Assembly: GCA_020636075.1 (NCBI GenBank)
Contig: JACJYO010000002.1
Coordinates: 248,001 to 312,000 of the forward strand
Source of the DNA: Lewinellaceae bacterium
Lineage (GTDB): Bacteria; Bacteroidota; Bacteroidia; Chitinophagales; Saprospiraceae
Reading direction: 5' to 3'
Length of the DNA stretch: 64,000 bases
Under the pieces are notes generated by a model. It searched no databases, had not been told where the DNA came from, and was given only the letters and a program-made list of their open reading frames with translations. Each line of letters begins with the position of its first letter. The stretch's first letter is position 1. A program made the translations under genes and the position numbers. This document shows positions 16,029 through 25,084 of the stretch, in pieces.

Positions 16029-18965
16029 ATGAAGTACACTTACAAGTCGATTTTAGCCGGCATCTTCCTATTGGCTATTGGCAGTCAGGCGCTTGCCCAG
16101 CATTCTGTTGCCCGCGAATGGAACGAGGCCTTGCTTAGCGCTATTCGAAAAGACCTCGCTCGGCCGACTGCACATGCCCGCAACCTGTTTCACGTTTCCA
16201 TGGCAATGTATGATGCCTGGGCGGCGTATGACTCCATTGCCGAACCGTTTTTGTTGGGAAAAGCCGTCGGCAATTTTTCCTGCGGCTTTAATGGCATTCC
16301 AAAGCCTTCAGATATCCAGGCGGCTCGTGAAGAAGCGATTTCATATGCGGCCTACCGGTTGTTAAAATACCGTTTTCAAAATTCACCAAATGCCCCAACC
16401 ACTCTGGCGCAATTTGACGCTCTCATGGCTCAACTTGGGTACAGCACTGCATTCACTTCGACAAATTATGCTTCCGGATCGCCTGCGGCTCTGGGAAACT
16501 ATATCGCTCAATGTGTTATCAGTTTTGGCTTGCAGGACGGTTCCAACGAAATAAACGGATATGCCAACCAATTTTATCAGCCGGTCAATCCGCCATTGGT
16601 CATGAAATTTCCGGGCAATCCGTCAATCATCGATCCGAACCGATGGCAACCCCTGACGCTTGATGTTTTTATTGACCAAAGCGGCAACGTCATACCATTC
16701 AATACACCTCCGTTCCTTAGCCCCGAATGGGGCAAAGTGGTGCCTTTTTCCCTAAAACCAACTGATCTGACAGTATACCAACGCGGTGGACATGACTATT
16801 GGGTTTATCACGATCCGGGCCCTCCACCCTATCTGGACACAGCAACGGTTGGCGGCATTTCGGAGGAATACAAATGGGGGTTTTCGCTCGTTGCCGTGTG
16901 GTCGGGCCAACTAGACCCCAATGACACCACCATGTGGGATATTTCCCCGGCTTCGATTGGTAATAACCATGATTACCCTACAAATTTTCCAGGGCTTCGA
17001 AATTTCCACAATTTGCTGGAAGGCGGTGATCCCGGCACCGGGTACCCACTCAATCCACGGACTGGCCAGCCCTATGACCCGCAAATTGTTCGGCGGGGCG
17101 ATTATGCACGTGTACTGGCAGAATTTTGGGCCGATGGGCCAAATTCTGAAACGCCGCCAGGACACTGGTTTACAATTTTGAATTATATCAATGATCACCC
17201 GCTATTAGTAAAGAAATTTCAGGGGAAAGGACCTGTGTTGGATGATCTGGAATGGGATATCAAATCGTATTTCATGCTAGGCGGAGCCATGCACGATGTG
17301 GCTGTTACAGCATGGGGCATCAAAGGCTGGTACGATTATTTACGCCCGGTTTCCGCAATTCGAAAAATGGCAGATTTTGGGCAAAGTTCTGACCCGGATT
17401 TGCCCTCATACCATCCCGGAGGGATCCCGCTGATCCCCGGCCATATTGAACTGGTTGATGAAAATGATTCATTAGCCGGCCCGAGTTTTGAAAATGTTGG
17501 CAAAATCAAATTGTTTGCCTGGAGAGGCCCGGATTATATTCAGAACCCGGACACTGACATTGCCCATTGTGGATGGATTTTGGCTGAAAACTGGTGGCCA
17601 TATCAACGTCCATCATTTGTTACCCCGCCATTTGCAGGCTACATTTCGGGGCACTCCACCTATTCCCGGGCGGCAGCCGAACTGCTAACGCAACTCACCG
17701 GTGACCCTTTCTTCCCGGGCGGAATGGGCGAATTCGATGCTCCGAAAAATGAATTTTTGGTTTTTGAGGAAGGCCCCAGCACTGATCTGGTACTTCAATG
17801 GGCAACATACCGGGATGCTTCCGACCAATGCAGCCTTTCCCGAATCTGGGGAGGCATTCACCCTCCGGCAGATGATATGCCCGGCCGCCTGATAGGTATT
17901 GAAATCGGGCACGAGGCATTTGACTACGCACTCAAATATTTCTATAAAGATCAGGACGGCGACGGATTTGTCAGCGTCGATGATTGCGATGACAATAACC
18001 CTACGGTTTATCCCGGTGCGCCTGAACTTTGTGATCAAATTGACAACAATTGCGACGGTCAGGTCGACGAAGGCATATTTCTGTACACGTATTACATCGA
18101 TCAGGATGGCGACTCCTACGGATCGGCCGCAATTACTTTCGATACCTGCGCTGCTTTGGCACCTGGTGGCTTTGCCAATAACAGCCTAGATTGTGATGAC
18201 AATGACCCGAATATCCACCCCGGCGCAGCCGAAATTTGCGATCAAATCGACAATGATTGCAACGGGATGATCGATGATAATATCCAATTGTACACCTACT
18301 ACCTCGATCAGGACGGCGATTCATATGGCACCGCTGCCACCACTTTTGATACCTGCGCAACGGACATTCCCGACGGCTATTCAACGAACAGCCTGGATTG
18401 TGACGACAGCAACCCGGATATCCATCCTGGCGCAATGGAAGTTTGTGATGACATCGACAATGATTGCAATGGCGCAGCAGATGACGGCCTCCAGTTGTAC
18501 ACTTATTATTTGGATTTGGATGGCGACTCTTTTGGGACCGATATTCTGACATTAGCAATCTGCTCGACAGATACACCGGCAGGGTATGCGAATAACAACT
18601 TCGATTGTGACGATACCAACCCGGATATAAATCCAAATGCGATTGAGGTGTTTGATGGTTTGGATAATGACTGCAATGGGCTGATTGACGACGGGGTGTC
18701 TGCAACAAATGCGCAAAACGCGCTGCAATGGAGGTTGTACCCAAATCCGGCGAGGGAAATTTTGACCGTTCAGTATTCGTATTCCGGCCAATTGACCGCG
18801 CATATCAGAACCATGGACGGGCGTCTTGTTCAAACATCTATGATGGATTTTACAAACAACCATGCCGACCTGAATCTGAGTAATTTGCCAGGCGGCATGT
18901 ATGTTTTGAATTTAATTGATGCTGAAGGTAGTCGACGCATTCATGCCCGGTTTGTTCGGTTCTGA
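16029..18965 (+). CDS. Secreted vanadium-dependent haloperoxidase-like protein with four MopE repeats and T9SS domain
   Basis: 978 residues. ATG 16029 opens the signal peptide (SILAGIFLLAIGSQALAQ). The reading frame is open further upstream but only through the tRNA. Residues 25-635 are a PAP2/vanadium-haloperoxidase fold: YDYLRP with Arg439, GYISGHSTYSR with Ser540-Gly-His542, and GGIHPPADDMPGR with His611, the likely vanadate ligand. This enzyme class oxidises halides with hydrogen peroxide; phosphatase activity is the alternative. Residues about 640-890 are four MopE-type Asp/Cys repeats (DQDGDG ... DCDDNNP ... CDQIDNNCDG), known from surface metal-binding proteins. The end (LYPNPAREILTVQY ... 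LPGGMYVLNLID) is a T9SS type A sorting signal. Confidence 0.87.
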   Translation: MKYTYKSILAGIFLLAIGSQALAQHSVAREWNEALLSAIRKDLARPTAHARNLFHVSMAMYDAWAAYDSIAEPFLLGKAVGNFSCGFNGIPKPSDIQAAREEAISYAAYRLLKYRFQNSPNAPTTLAQFDALMAQLGYSTAFTSTNYASGSPAALGNYIAQCVISFGLQDGSNEINGYANQFYQPVNPPLVMKFPGNPSIIDPNRWQPLTLDVFIDQSGNVIPFNTPPFLSPEWGKVVPFSLKPTDLTVYQRGGHDYWVYHDPGPPPYLDTATVGGISEEYKWGFSLVAVWSGQLDPNDTTMWDISPASIGNNHDYPTNFPGLRNFHNLLEGGDPGTGYPLNPRTGQPYDPQIVRRGDYARVLAEFWADGPNSETPPGHWFTILNYINDHPLLVKKFQGKGPVLDDLEWDIKSYFMLGGAMHDVAVTAWGIKGWYDYLRPVSAIRKMADFGQSSDPDLPSYHPGGIPLIPGHIELVDENDSLAGPSFENVGKIKLFAWRGPDYIQNPDTDIAHCGWILAENWWPYQRPSFVTPPFAGYISGHSTYSRAAAELLTQLTGDPFFPGGMGEFDAPKNEFLVFEEGPSTDLVLQWATYRDASDQCSLSRIWGGIHPPADDMPGRLIGIEIGHEAFDYALKYFYKDQDGDGFVSVDDCDDNNPTVYPGAPELCDQIDNNCDGQVDEGIFLYTYYIDQDGDSYGSAAITFDTCAALAPGGFANNSLDCDDNDPNIHPGAAEICDQIDNDCNGMIDDNIQLYTYYLDQDGDSYGTAATTFDTCATDIPDGYSTNSLDCDDSNPDIHPGAMEVCDDIDNDCNGAADDGLQLYTYYLDLDGDSFGTDILTLAICSTDTPAGYANNNFDCDDTNPDINPNAIEVFDGLDNDCNGLIDDGVSATNAQNALQWRLYPNPAREILTVQYSYSGQLTAHIRTMDGRLVQTSMMDFTNNHADLNLSNLPGGMYVLNLIDAEGSRRIHARFVRF
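17949..18700 (+). repeat. Coding tandem repeats (MopE-type, 50- and 69-codon units)
   Basis: Four copies inside the haloperoxidase gene start with GATCAGGA(C/T)GGCGA or a close variant at 17949, 18099, 18306 and 18513. Spacing is 150, then 207 and 207 bases, so the last three units have equal length. Each encodes two acidic Ca-type loops (DxDGDxxG, DCDDxNPxxxP) and a CDxIDNDCNG segment. Confidence 0.85.
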
Positions 18966-19034
18966 TTTGGATTGCAAGCGAACCTCGCGCCTGTTTTTGG
19001 GATTTTTTGTCAACGCTTAACAGTCAATTGCGTA

Positions 19035-20942
19035 TTGCCTGATCCACGCACTATATTAACTCAATACTGGGGGTACTCCGCATTTCGCCCGCTTCAGGAA
19101 ACGATTATCCAATCGGCACTCCAAGGCGAGGATTGCCTTGCCTTGTTGCCAACGGGGGGCGGCAAATCGATTTGTTACCAGGTGCCGGCACTTTGCCAGG
19201 AAGGCCTTTGCCTGGTAATATCCCCCTTGATCGCATTGATGAAAGACCAGGTGAGCCAACTCCGGCAACGCAATATTCCGGCAGCGGCAATTTATGCCGG
19301 CATGAGCCGCCGGGAGGTGGACATTATTTTTGAAAATGCTTGTAACGGTGCGTATAAGTTATTGTATATGAGTCCGGAACGGCTGCAAACTGACCTTGCG
19401 CGCGAGCGGATCAAACGCATGCAAGTCAGCTTGCTCGCGGTAGATGAGGCCCACTGTGTCAGTCAATGGGGCTATGATTTCAGGCCACCATACCTGGAAA
19501 TTGCGGCTTTCCGGCAACAATTGCCAGGCGTACCTGTGCTTGCATTAACTGCTACAGCTACGCCGGAAGTTACCAGGGATATTCAGGATAAACTGGGCTT
19601 TCAAACACCTAAAATTCATCAGCAAAGTTTTGCACGGCCTAATTTGTCGTATTCGGTTTTATACGAAAATAACAAGCAAGAGAAATTGCTGGATATTCTG
19701 AAAAGTGTCCCGGGAAGTGGCCTGATTTATCTGAGTAGCCGCGGGGAGACAAAAAAGACAGCAGATTTTCTGCGAAAAAAAGGTATTCGTGCCGATTTCT
19801 ACCATGCCGGACTGAGTATGGAAGCACGGACGCAAAAGCAATCGGATTGGATGCTTGGCAAAACACGCATCATGGCGTGCACCAATGCGTTCGGAATGGG
19901 AATCGATAAGCCCGATGTGCGATTGGTCGTGCATCTTGCCTTGCCGGATAGCCTGGAGGCGTACTTCCAGGAAGCAGGACGAGCAGGGCGGGATGGAAAA
20001 AAATCGTATGCTGTGTTGTTGTATACCGCCGGAGACGCTGACAACCTGCGTTATAACCTGAAACGGAACTACCCGGAAATTGATCTGATTCGCAAAATAT
20101 ATCAGGCATTAGGAAGCTACACACAATTGGCAACCGGAGCCGGAGCCGGGGCTAGTTTCCCATTGGATTTCCCGCTTTTTTGTCAAACTTACCAATTTGA
20201 ACAAGGCCCTGCACATGCCGCGCTCCGTTTGCTTGAACAAGATGGCTTGCTCGCACTGTCTGACCCGGAAGGGTCAATGCCACGTGTCTTTATTACTGCC
20301 ACCCGGGAAACGCTTTATGACTACCAATTGCGAAATAAACAGGCAGATGTGATCACCAAATTTCTGTTACGGGCCCATCCTGGTATCCAACAGGAGTTTA
20401 TGGAGATCAGTATTGGTACCGTTGCGCGATATACTCAGTTGACACCGGACGTCGTACATAAAACGCTTGAAGCCGCGCACCAGGAGGGAATAATTGTATT
20501 TCAGGCGGCGCGGCAGGAGCCCTACGTTACATTTCTGAAAGACCGTGTTGCTGCTGAAAATCTGGAAATAGATTTTACACGGTTGAAATTTCGAAAAAAA
20601 AGAGCGGAAGCCCGCATAGACCAGGCAATCCAATATGCCGAAACGCTGCATTGTCGAAGCCGGCAACTGCTGGCGTATTTTGGCGAACCGGATGCCGAAG
20701 CATGTGGCATTTGCGATGTTTGCACCGGAAGAAACCAATCGGATGTTCCGGAGGATTTGTTCGTTTCATTGGAACGAAAAATCCGCGTCGTGCTAAAAAA
20801 AGAAGCCCTACCGGCCTCGGAAGTTCTGAAAGCCTTTTCAGGGCGCCGGCAAGAAGAGGTGGCCAGGGTCATTGGGTACCTGATTGATGAGGGTAAGTTG
20901 GTAGAAAATGAAGATGGCCTGCTTCATATTTCAAGCCAATAA
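19035..20942 (+). CDS. recQ: ATP-dependent DNA helicase RecQ
   Basis: A superfamily 2 3'-5' DNA helicase used in recombination and fork repair. Motif 0 (YWGYSAFRPLQE), Walker A (LLPTGGGKS), Walker B (DEAHC) and motif VI (QEAGRAGRDG) are all present. The RQC part has the four-Cys zinc site (CRSRQLL ... CGICDVC) and a winged helix. The C-terminus has a helical/winged segment instead of a recognisable HRDC domain. There is no ATG in a suitable place: TTG 19035 gives the N-terminus (M)PDPRTILTQYWGY, matching the family; an upstream TTG at 18972 would add 21 unlikely residues. The stop is one base from the stop of the convergent aroK. Confidence 0.93.
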   Translation: MPDPRTILTQYWGYSAFRPLQETIIQSALQGEDCLALLPTGGGKSICYQVPALCQEGLCLVISPLIALMKDQVSQLRQRNIPAAAIYAGMSRREVDIIFENACNGAYKLLYMSPERLQTDLARERIKRMQVSLLAVDEAHCVSQWGYDFRPPYLEIAAFRQQLPGVPVLALTATATPEVTRDIQDKLGFQTPKIHQQSFARPNLSYSVLYENNKQEKLLDILKSVPGSGLIYLSSRGETKKTADFLRKKGIRADFYHAGLSMEARTQKQSDWMLGKTRIMACTNAFGMGIDKPDVRLVVHLALPDSLEAYFQEAGRAGRDGKKSYAVLLYTAGDADNLRYNLKRNYPEIDLIRKIYQALGSYTQLATGAGAGASFPLDFPLFCQTYQFEQGPAHAALRLLEQDGLLALSDPEGSMPRVFITATRETLYDYQLRNKQADVITKFLLRAHPGIQQEFMEISIGTVARYTQLTPDVVHKTLEAAHQEGIIVFQAARQEPYVTFLKDRVAAENLEIDFTRLKFRKKRAEARIDQAIQYAETLHCRSRQLLAYFGEPDAEACGICDVCTGRNQSDVPEDLFVSLERKIRVVLKKEALPASEVLKAFSGRRQEEVARVIGYLIDEGKLVENEDGLLHISSQ

Positions 20943-20943
20943 T

Positions 20944-21480
20944 TTACCCGGGGTACGCTTTAATTTTTGCGATCAGATTTTCTAAAAACAATGTGGTGTT
21001 TTCACCTGGCTCAAGCGTAATTTGAGCTTTTGAATAGCATGAGGACCGTTCAAGTAACATTTTACGAACAACAGTCTCCAGATCCTTATCCGGAACGCCT
21101 GCAAGTAATGGCCGTGTTTTGCGCTGTTTGATCAGTCTGGCAACGAGCACATGTTCGGGTGTATTCAAGAAAACAGTTACGCCTTGCCTGTTCATCCAAT
21201 CGATATTGCTAAAAAAACAGGGGGTGCCACCTCCGGTTGCAACGATACAAGGTGGGTAAGTGCCCGTTTCCACCAGATAGCGCTGTTCAATCTGGCGAAA
21301 CCCGTGCTCTCCATGCATTTCAAATAATTGCGCAATTGAAATCCCTTCGGCTTGTTCAATCAAAGCGTCTAAATCCACAAATGGCATCCCCACAAGTGTG
21401 GCCAGTTGCTTCCCGTAAAAGCTCTTGCCGCTTCCCATAAAACCTAGTAAAAAACAAGTTTTTTGCACGGTGTGCATCAT
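20944..21480 (-). CDS. aroK: Shikimate kinase
   Basis: 178 residues; transfers phosphate from ATP to shikimate in the chorismate (aromatic amino acid) pathway, cytoplasmic. Walker A is GFMGSGKSFYGK near residue 14. The shikimate-binding DLDALIEQAEG with the conserved Asp pair, the GFRQIE Arg, and ATGGGTPC are all present, as is the lid region RLIKQRKTRPLL. Length is usual. Two adjacent ATG codons (21480, 21477) could start it. Convergent with recQ without room for a terminator. Confidence 0.93.
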   Translation of the reverse strand: MMHTVQKTCFLLGFMGSGKSFYGKQLATLVGMPFVDLDALIEQAEGISIAQLFEMHGEHGFRQIEQRYLVETGTYPPCIVATGGGTPCFFSNIDWMNRQGVTVFLNTPEHVLVARLIKQRKTRPLLAGVPDKDLETVVRKMLLERSSCYSKAQITLEPGENTTLFLENLIAKIKAYPG

Positions 21481-21545
21481 TTAATCAACTTTAATGGCAA
21501 AGAAACTACAACTTTGCAACCCTGTTTAAAAATAAGAATTTACAC

Positions 21546-22019
21546 ATGAAAAACACATTGCTACTTTTCGTTCTTGCCTTGTGCTGGCTGGCTTGTAAAA
21601 ATGACAGCAAGGATGCCGTCACTGAAATCCGGGATTCCGATGGCCCCAATAGCACCATGGTCCGGAATCCGGCTTCGGCCGATATGCCAACAGACACCAA
21701 TCAACTTGCCCGCATTGTATTTTCCGAGCCGTCATTTAATTTTGGAGAAGTTGATGAAGGGGAAATTGTAGAGCACAAGTTTGCCTTTAAAAATACCGGC
21801 AAAGTGCCACTCATCATTCTCAATGCAAGTTCGAGTTGCGGATGCACCATCCCCGAATGGCCCAAGGACCCGGTTCCGCCGGGTGGCAGCGGAGTAATTC
21901 TGGCAAAATTCAATACAACCGGAAAAATGCACGATCAGAAAAAAACGATCTCCGTAACGGCAAACACCTATCCCAATGTCAATACGGTGGATTTGACGGG
22001 GAAAGTTAATCCCAAATAG
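21546..22019 (+). CDS. DUF1573 domain lipoprotein
   Basis: 157 residues. The N-terminus MKNTLLLFVLALCWLACKND carries a lipobox (WLAC). From about residue 55 the DUF1573 pattern appears: FNFGEVDEGEIVEHKFAFKNTGKVPLIILNASSSCGCTIPEWP, an immunoglobulin-like beta sandwich found in many Bacteroidota surface proteins. Quoted in pieces, the key elements are GEVxEGExVxHxFxFxNTG and SCGCT. Exported and lipid-anchored; molecular role unknown. It has its own downstream terminator. Confidence 0.88.
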   Translation: MKNTLLLFVLALCWLACKNDSKDAVTEIRDSDGPNSTMVRNPASADMPTDTNQLARIVFSEPSFNFGEVDEGEIVEHKFAFKNTGKVPLIILNASSSCGCTIPEWPKDPVPPGGSGVILAKFNTTGKMHDQKKTISVTANTYPNVNTVDLTGKVNPK

Positions 22020-22039
22020 ATTATCCCCTAACAGGTAGA

Positions 22040-22077
22040 AAAACGGCCGCCTGGCAGAATTGCCAGGCGGCCGTTTT
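22040..22077. terminator. Bidirectional intrinsic terminator
   Basis: A perfect 17-bp stem (AAAACGGCCGCCTGGCA with its complement) and loop GAAT. The T-run on the plus side ends DUF1573 transcription; the A-run at the left arm gives a T-run for the minus strand, so it also ends the tRNA-His transcript. Confidence 0.92.
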
Positions 22078-22084
22078 GTTGGAG

Positions 22085-22159
22085 GGAGAATGATGGGAAT
22101 CGAACCCACGACCTCAAGTGCCACAAACTTGCGCTCTAACCAACTGAGCTACATCCTCC
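22085..22159 (-). tRNA. tRNA-His, anticodon GTG
   Basis: 75 bases including an encoded G-1 at 22159 that pairs with the discriminator C at 22085, the identity feature of histidine tRNA. Acceptor stem GAGGATG pairs with CATTCTC (one G-U). D arm GCTCAGTTGGTTAGAGC, anticodon stem CAAGT/ACTTG around TTGTGGC (anticodon GTG), T loop TTCGATT. CCA is not encoded. Confidence 0.97.
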
Positions 22160-22172
22160 GTATTCAAGGCCG

Positions 22173-22180
22173 CAAAGATA
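22173..22180 (-). promoter_or_regulatory. -7 promoter box for tRNA-His
   Basis: TATCTTTG followed by CGGCC on the minus strand, ending 13 bases before the tRNA 5' end. Confidence 0.7.
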
Positions 22181-22237
22181 CATGCCTCAAACGTAATTTT
22201 TCAAGAATTAAAAGTGAGAAAATTCTCAAAATATTGT

Positions 22238-23197
22238 TCAGGCCGGTACCTCAGCCTTTGCAGGCTGCCAACTCCGGAGTTTTTTCAGCAATTTGTACAA
22301 TTTGAGATTCAGAGACGGGTTGGCAGTGAAAAAATGTCCGTTCAGCGTCAGCCAGTCTTTTCCTTTTTCTACCTGGCGCAATTCGGTATAGGCAATGTGC
22401 TTCGCGCGGTCAAACGGTGCACGCCAGTAAATGCCTTTGTTCGTCATTGCAAAGCCTTCCCGGCAGTTGCCTTTGAGCGACAAATCACAGATAAAAAATA
22501 CCCGCTCGTGGCGTTCGGCTTTTAGAAACTGCTTGCATGCTGTGGTTATCACGGGTTCTGGCATGGCAATAAAATCGAAGTAAAAAACCTCGTCTTCGTG
22601 GTCAAAATCCAGAAAATCGCGGATCATTTCCCAACGATCCGTTTTGTCGGGCCGGGCATGTTCGTATTTCAAAATGGCGCTGGGTAGCAATACGCCGTTA
22701 AGATCCGGACAAAACTGAATGATAAAATAATCGAGCAGTCCTTCAAAGGCATTTCCAATGCGCTGATCGATATCCGGCAGTGCTTCAGTACCAAAACGCT
22801 CCCAGCACACCGAAACCTCTTCGGCAATTTGTTCTGCGCGGATGGTATAAATATCATGAAACTTGGATTGGTAGAACCGCTCCACATAATCACTGTAAAA
22901 AGCCGGGTTAAGTTCCTCCTCTACCCTACCCCGTAAACTGCGGAAAAACAAGGCTTTAACCTGCTCGGTAATATTGTCGGAATCAAAATTTAGGAAATAG
23001 CGGGGCTCGTAAATTTTAGTGACGCCTTTGCGGCCTTCAAAATGAAAACCACAATGATGACAAAATACCGATGCCAGTGGATTGGCTTCGTCGCAGGCAG
23101 GACAATCTTTGGTTCGTTCAATCACCATATCGCCGCAGCGATGGCAAAATTTTGCTCCGGGGATCAGTTCTGCAGCACAATTAGGACAGCGATTCAT
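22238..23197 (-). CDS. Double zinc-ribbon protein of unknown function
   Basis: 319 residues. The N-terminus has two zinc-ribbon knuckle pairs: CPNCAAE ... CHRCG and CPACDEA ... CHHCG within the first 53 residues. The middle is mainly helical and acidic. The C-terminal 90 residues (ERVFFICDLSLKG ... MTNKGIYWR ... HIAYTELRQVEKGKDWLTL) resemble a small PH-like domain as found in bacterial membrane-associated proteins. No membrane helix or enzyme motif. Possibly a scaffold or sensor; its partner is not apparent. It is transcribed alone, 90 bases downstream of trmD on the same strand with an AT-rich spacer. Confidence 0.7.
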   Translation of the reverse strand: MNRCPNCAAELIPGAKFCHRCGDMVIERTKDCPACDEANPLASVFCHHCGFHFEGRKGVTKIYEPRYFLNFDSDNITEQVKALFFRSLRGRVEEELNPAFYSDYVERFYQSKFHDIYTIRAEQIAEEVSVCWERFGTEALPDIDQRIGNAFEGLLDYFIIQFCPDLNGVLLPSAILKYEHARPDKTDRWEMIRDFLDFDHEDEVFYFDFIAMPEPVITTACKQFLKAERHERVFFICDLSLKGNCREGFAMTNKGIYWRAPFDRAKHIAYTELRQVEKGKDWLTLNGHFFTANPSLNLKLYKLLKKLRSWQPAKAEVPA

Positions 23198-23285
23198 GTG
23201 TGAATTGGCTAAAACAAAGTGAGTGTTTAGCCGACAAATTTACAACTTTTTGTTTTTTATTCAAAACATAAAGTTTCTATAAAAT

Positions 23286-23975
23286 TTATTCTCCCATGAA
23301 TTTACCGTACAAATCCGGGCGCCGCTCCCGAGTGCGTTCCAGGCTTTTTTCATGCCGCCAATCCTGGATCATTTTATCGTTTCCGGAAAGCAGGACCTCC
23401 GGAACGGGTAAATTGCGCCAAACTGCCGGGCGGGTGTACACTGGCGGTGCCAGTAAATCGTCCTGAAAGCTGTCAAACAGCGCTGAAGTTTCGTCATTGA
23501 GCACACCAGGTATCAACCGCCCAACCGTATCAACTAGGACTGCCGCAGCCAATTCACCACCTGACAAGACATAGTCGCCAATACTAATTTCCAGGGTGAT
23601 AAATGTCTCCCGGATTCGCTCGTCGATGCCTTTGTAATGGCCACAAAGCACCAGAATATTTTCCTTGAGGGACATCTGGTTACACAAGCCCTGATTTAAC
23701 ACAACACCATCGGGTGTAGTGTAAATGACTTCATCATATTGGCGCTCTCCAAGCAGTTGCTCCAGGCAGGCGGCGATTGGTTCGGGTTTCATCACCATGC
23801 CGGCACCACCTCCGAAGGCATAATCATCCACCTGTTTGTGTTTGCCCGCACCGTAATCGCGCAGATTGTGCAAATGCACCTCCAGGAGACCGCGGTCTTT
23901 TGCCCGCTGCATTATGGAATGATTCAGTGGACTTTCGAGCAATTCGGGCAAAACGGTTACCAGGTCAAAACGCAT
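23286..23975 (-). CDS. trmD: tRNA (guanine-N1-)-methyltransferase TrmD
   Basis: 229 residues. Methylates G37 next to the anticodon with S-adenosylmethionine and prevents frameshifting. The N-terminus MRFDLVTVLPELLESPLNHS, the stretch YAFGGGAGMVMKPEP, and the knotted SAM-binding loops (LVLCGHYKGIDERI, SIGDYVLSGGE) are diagnostic of the SPOUT family enzyme. It begins three bases after the stop of the acyl-CoA reductase gene and is cotranscribed with it; the usual ribosomal partners rpsP, rimM and rplS are not here. Confidence 0.96.
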   Translation of the reverse strand: MRFDLVTVLPELLESPLNHSIMQRAKDRGLLEVHLHNLRDYGAGKHKQVDDYAFGGGAGMVMKPEPIAACLEQLLGERQYDEVIYTTPDGVVLNQGLCNQMSLKENILVLCGHYKGIDERIRETFITLEISIGDYVLSGGELAAAVLVDTVGRLIPGVLNDETSALFDSFQDDLLAPPVYTRPAVWRNLPVPEVLLSGNDKMIQDWRHEKSLERTRERRPDLYGKFMGE

Positions 23976-23978
23976 AAT

Positions 23979-25016
23979 TTAGCGGGCTATTTGTTGCAAA
24001 AAGGCCATAATATCGACACCGTCCGGGTAATCCGTCAGGCCAGGCTCCTGTGATTGACCGAAGGGAAGTATACGCCAGTCGGCTAGTTCCATGTTTCCAA
24101 CGACGCATTGGATTTCATCACGGCGGCGGTTTAGTTCGGCATTAAGTTGATCGGAGCCGTTATAAAATTCGTAATGCACAGAAGCAATCCGGGCTTGCAA
24201 CGACGAATCTTCTTTCAATAACAAGCAACCATTGTTTTTATATGGCGTATTGTTCAGGATGAGCAAGGTGAGGTTGTAGTCGAAGTTGTTCTTGTATTTA
24301 TTGTGGTTTATAATATCCCGGTAAGCATGCAAGGCTTCCAGCAGGCGTTCAAAGTCATAGCCTGGCGGCAGGTATAGTTTACTCACGTTCCGGCAGCCCA
24401 GGCCAAAATATGTAAAGATATCTCGCCCCAGTGCATGCAACTCATCTTCGGATTCATGCCCGTTTAAGACCGCTACACCATTTCGATTTCGCCGGATAAT
24501 GTGCTGATATTTAGCAAAATAGGTTTCGAAATACCGGGCTGTATTGTTGCTGCCAGTGGCAATGACAGCATCGAAGTTTTTCAGCGTATCCGAGCTGGCT
24601 AAAAATTCGGTGTACTCCCAGGATTCAAAATTCCAATCACCGAGTTGTTTGACCAAAAAAGGCAACAGATGTCTGTCTTTTTCAGAAAGTTTGACTTGCG
24701 CGCGCTGGCCGGAAACAAACACGCCAAGCCAATCCTGGAAACCAACCAGCGGCAAATTGCCCGCCATGACCAGGCCAACCACCTTTTCCGGGTGTGGAAT
24801 GTCCGGAAATGCATACCCCGAAATCCAGGATTCCAGTTTTTCCCTGTCCAGAAAAGCATTGGCAATCGCATCCAGTGCATGCCGGATGCTTTCCTCTGTA
24901 AACCACGGGTTATCGACGTGTGCGCGTTGAATGGTTTGTTGCAAATCGACATCCGGCTCCTCCCGGAGGTAATGGCCTAATTCGGCTAGCAGATCAAGTC
25001 GTTCCTTTCGTTTCAA
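23979..25016 (-). CDS. LuxC-family acyl-CoA reductase
   Basis: 345 residues. The family reduces acyl-CoA or acyl-protein thioesters to aldehydes with NADPH. Characteristic stretches are VVGLVMAGNLPLVGFQDW, DAVIATGSNNTARYFETYF, RRNRNGVAVLNGHE and FTYFGLGCRNVSKLYLP, the last with a Cys in the place of the catalytic thiol. Bacteroidota commonly carry such a gene outside any luciferase operon; its substrate is unknown. ATG 25016 is preceded by a TACATTTG box at 25034-25041, implying a leader of only about 11 bases. trmD follows immediately. Confidence 0.87.
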   Translation of the reverse strand: MKRKERLDLLAELGHYLREEPDVDLQQTIQRAHVDNPWFTEESIRHALDAIANAFLDREKLESWISGYAFPDIPHPEKVVGLVMAGNLPLVGFQDWLGVFVSGQRAQVKLSEKDRHLLPFLVKQLGDWNFESWEYTEFLASSDTLKNFDAVIATGSNNTARYFETYFAKYQHIIRRNRNGVAVLNGHESEDELHALGRDIFTYFGLGCRNVSKLYLPPGYDFERLLEALHAYRDIINHNKYKNNFDYNLTLLILNNTPYKNNGCLLLKEDSSLQARIASVHYEFYNGSDQLNAELNRRRDEIQCVVGNMELADWRILPFGQSQEPGLTDYPDGVDIMAFLQQIAR

Positions 25017-25033
25017 TTCTGAATATTTTACCG

Positions 25034-25041
25034 CAAATGTA
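25034..25041 (-). promoter_or_regulatory. -7 promoter box for the acyl-CoA reductase/trmD operon
   Basis: TACATTTG followed by CGG on the minus strand, 18 bases before ATG 25016. Confidence 0.6.
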
Positions 25042-25084
25042 CTGTTTCAACCGGTTTGGATATTTCCAGATCAGCCTCAACCCG

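Noticed and set aside
17949..18700. Regularly spaced repeats as a CRISPR array
   Set aside because: They are in-frame protein repeats of 207 bases with conserved acidic loops, not short palindromic repeats with unrelated spacers.
18133..18744. 203-codon antisense frame opposite the MopE repeats
   Set aside because: It is Arg/Cys/His-rich low-complexity sequence produced by the repeated DNA; no start signal or known domain.
23979..25016. Bioluminescence operon suggested by the LuxC-type reductase
   Set aside because: No luxA, luxB, luxD or luxE partner; such lone reductase genes are ordinary in Bacteroidota.
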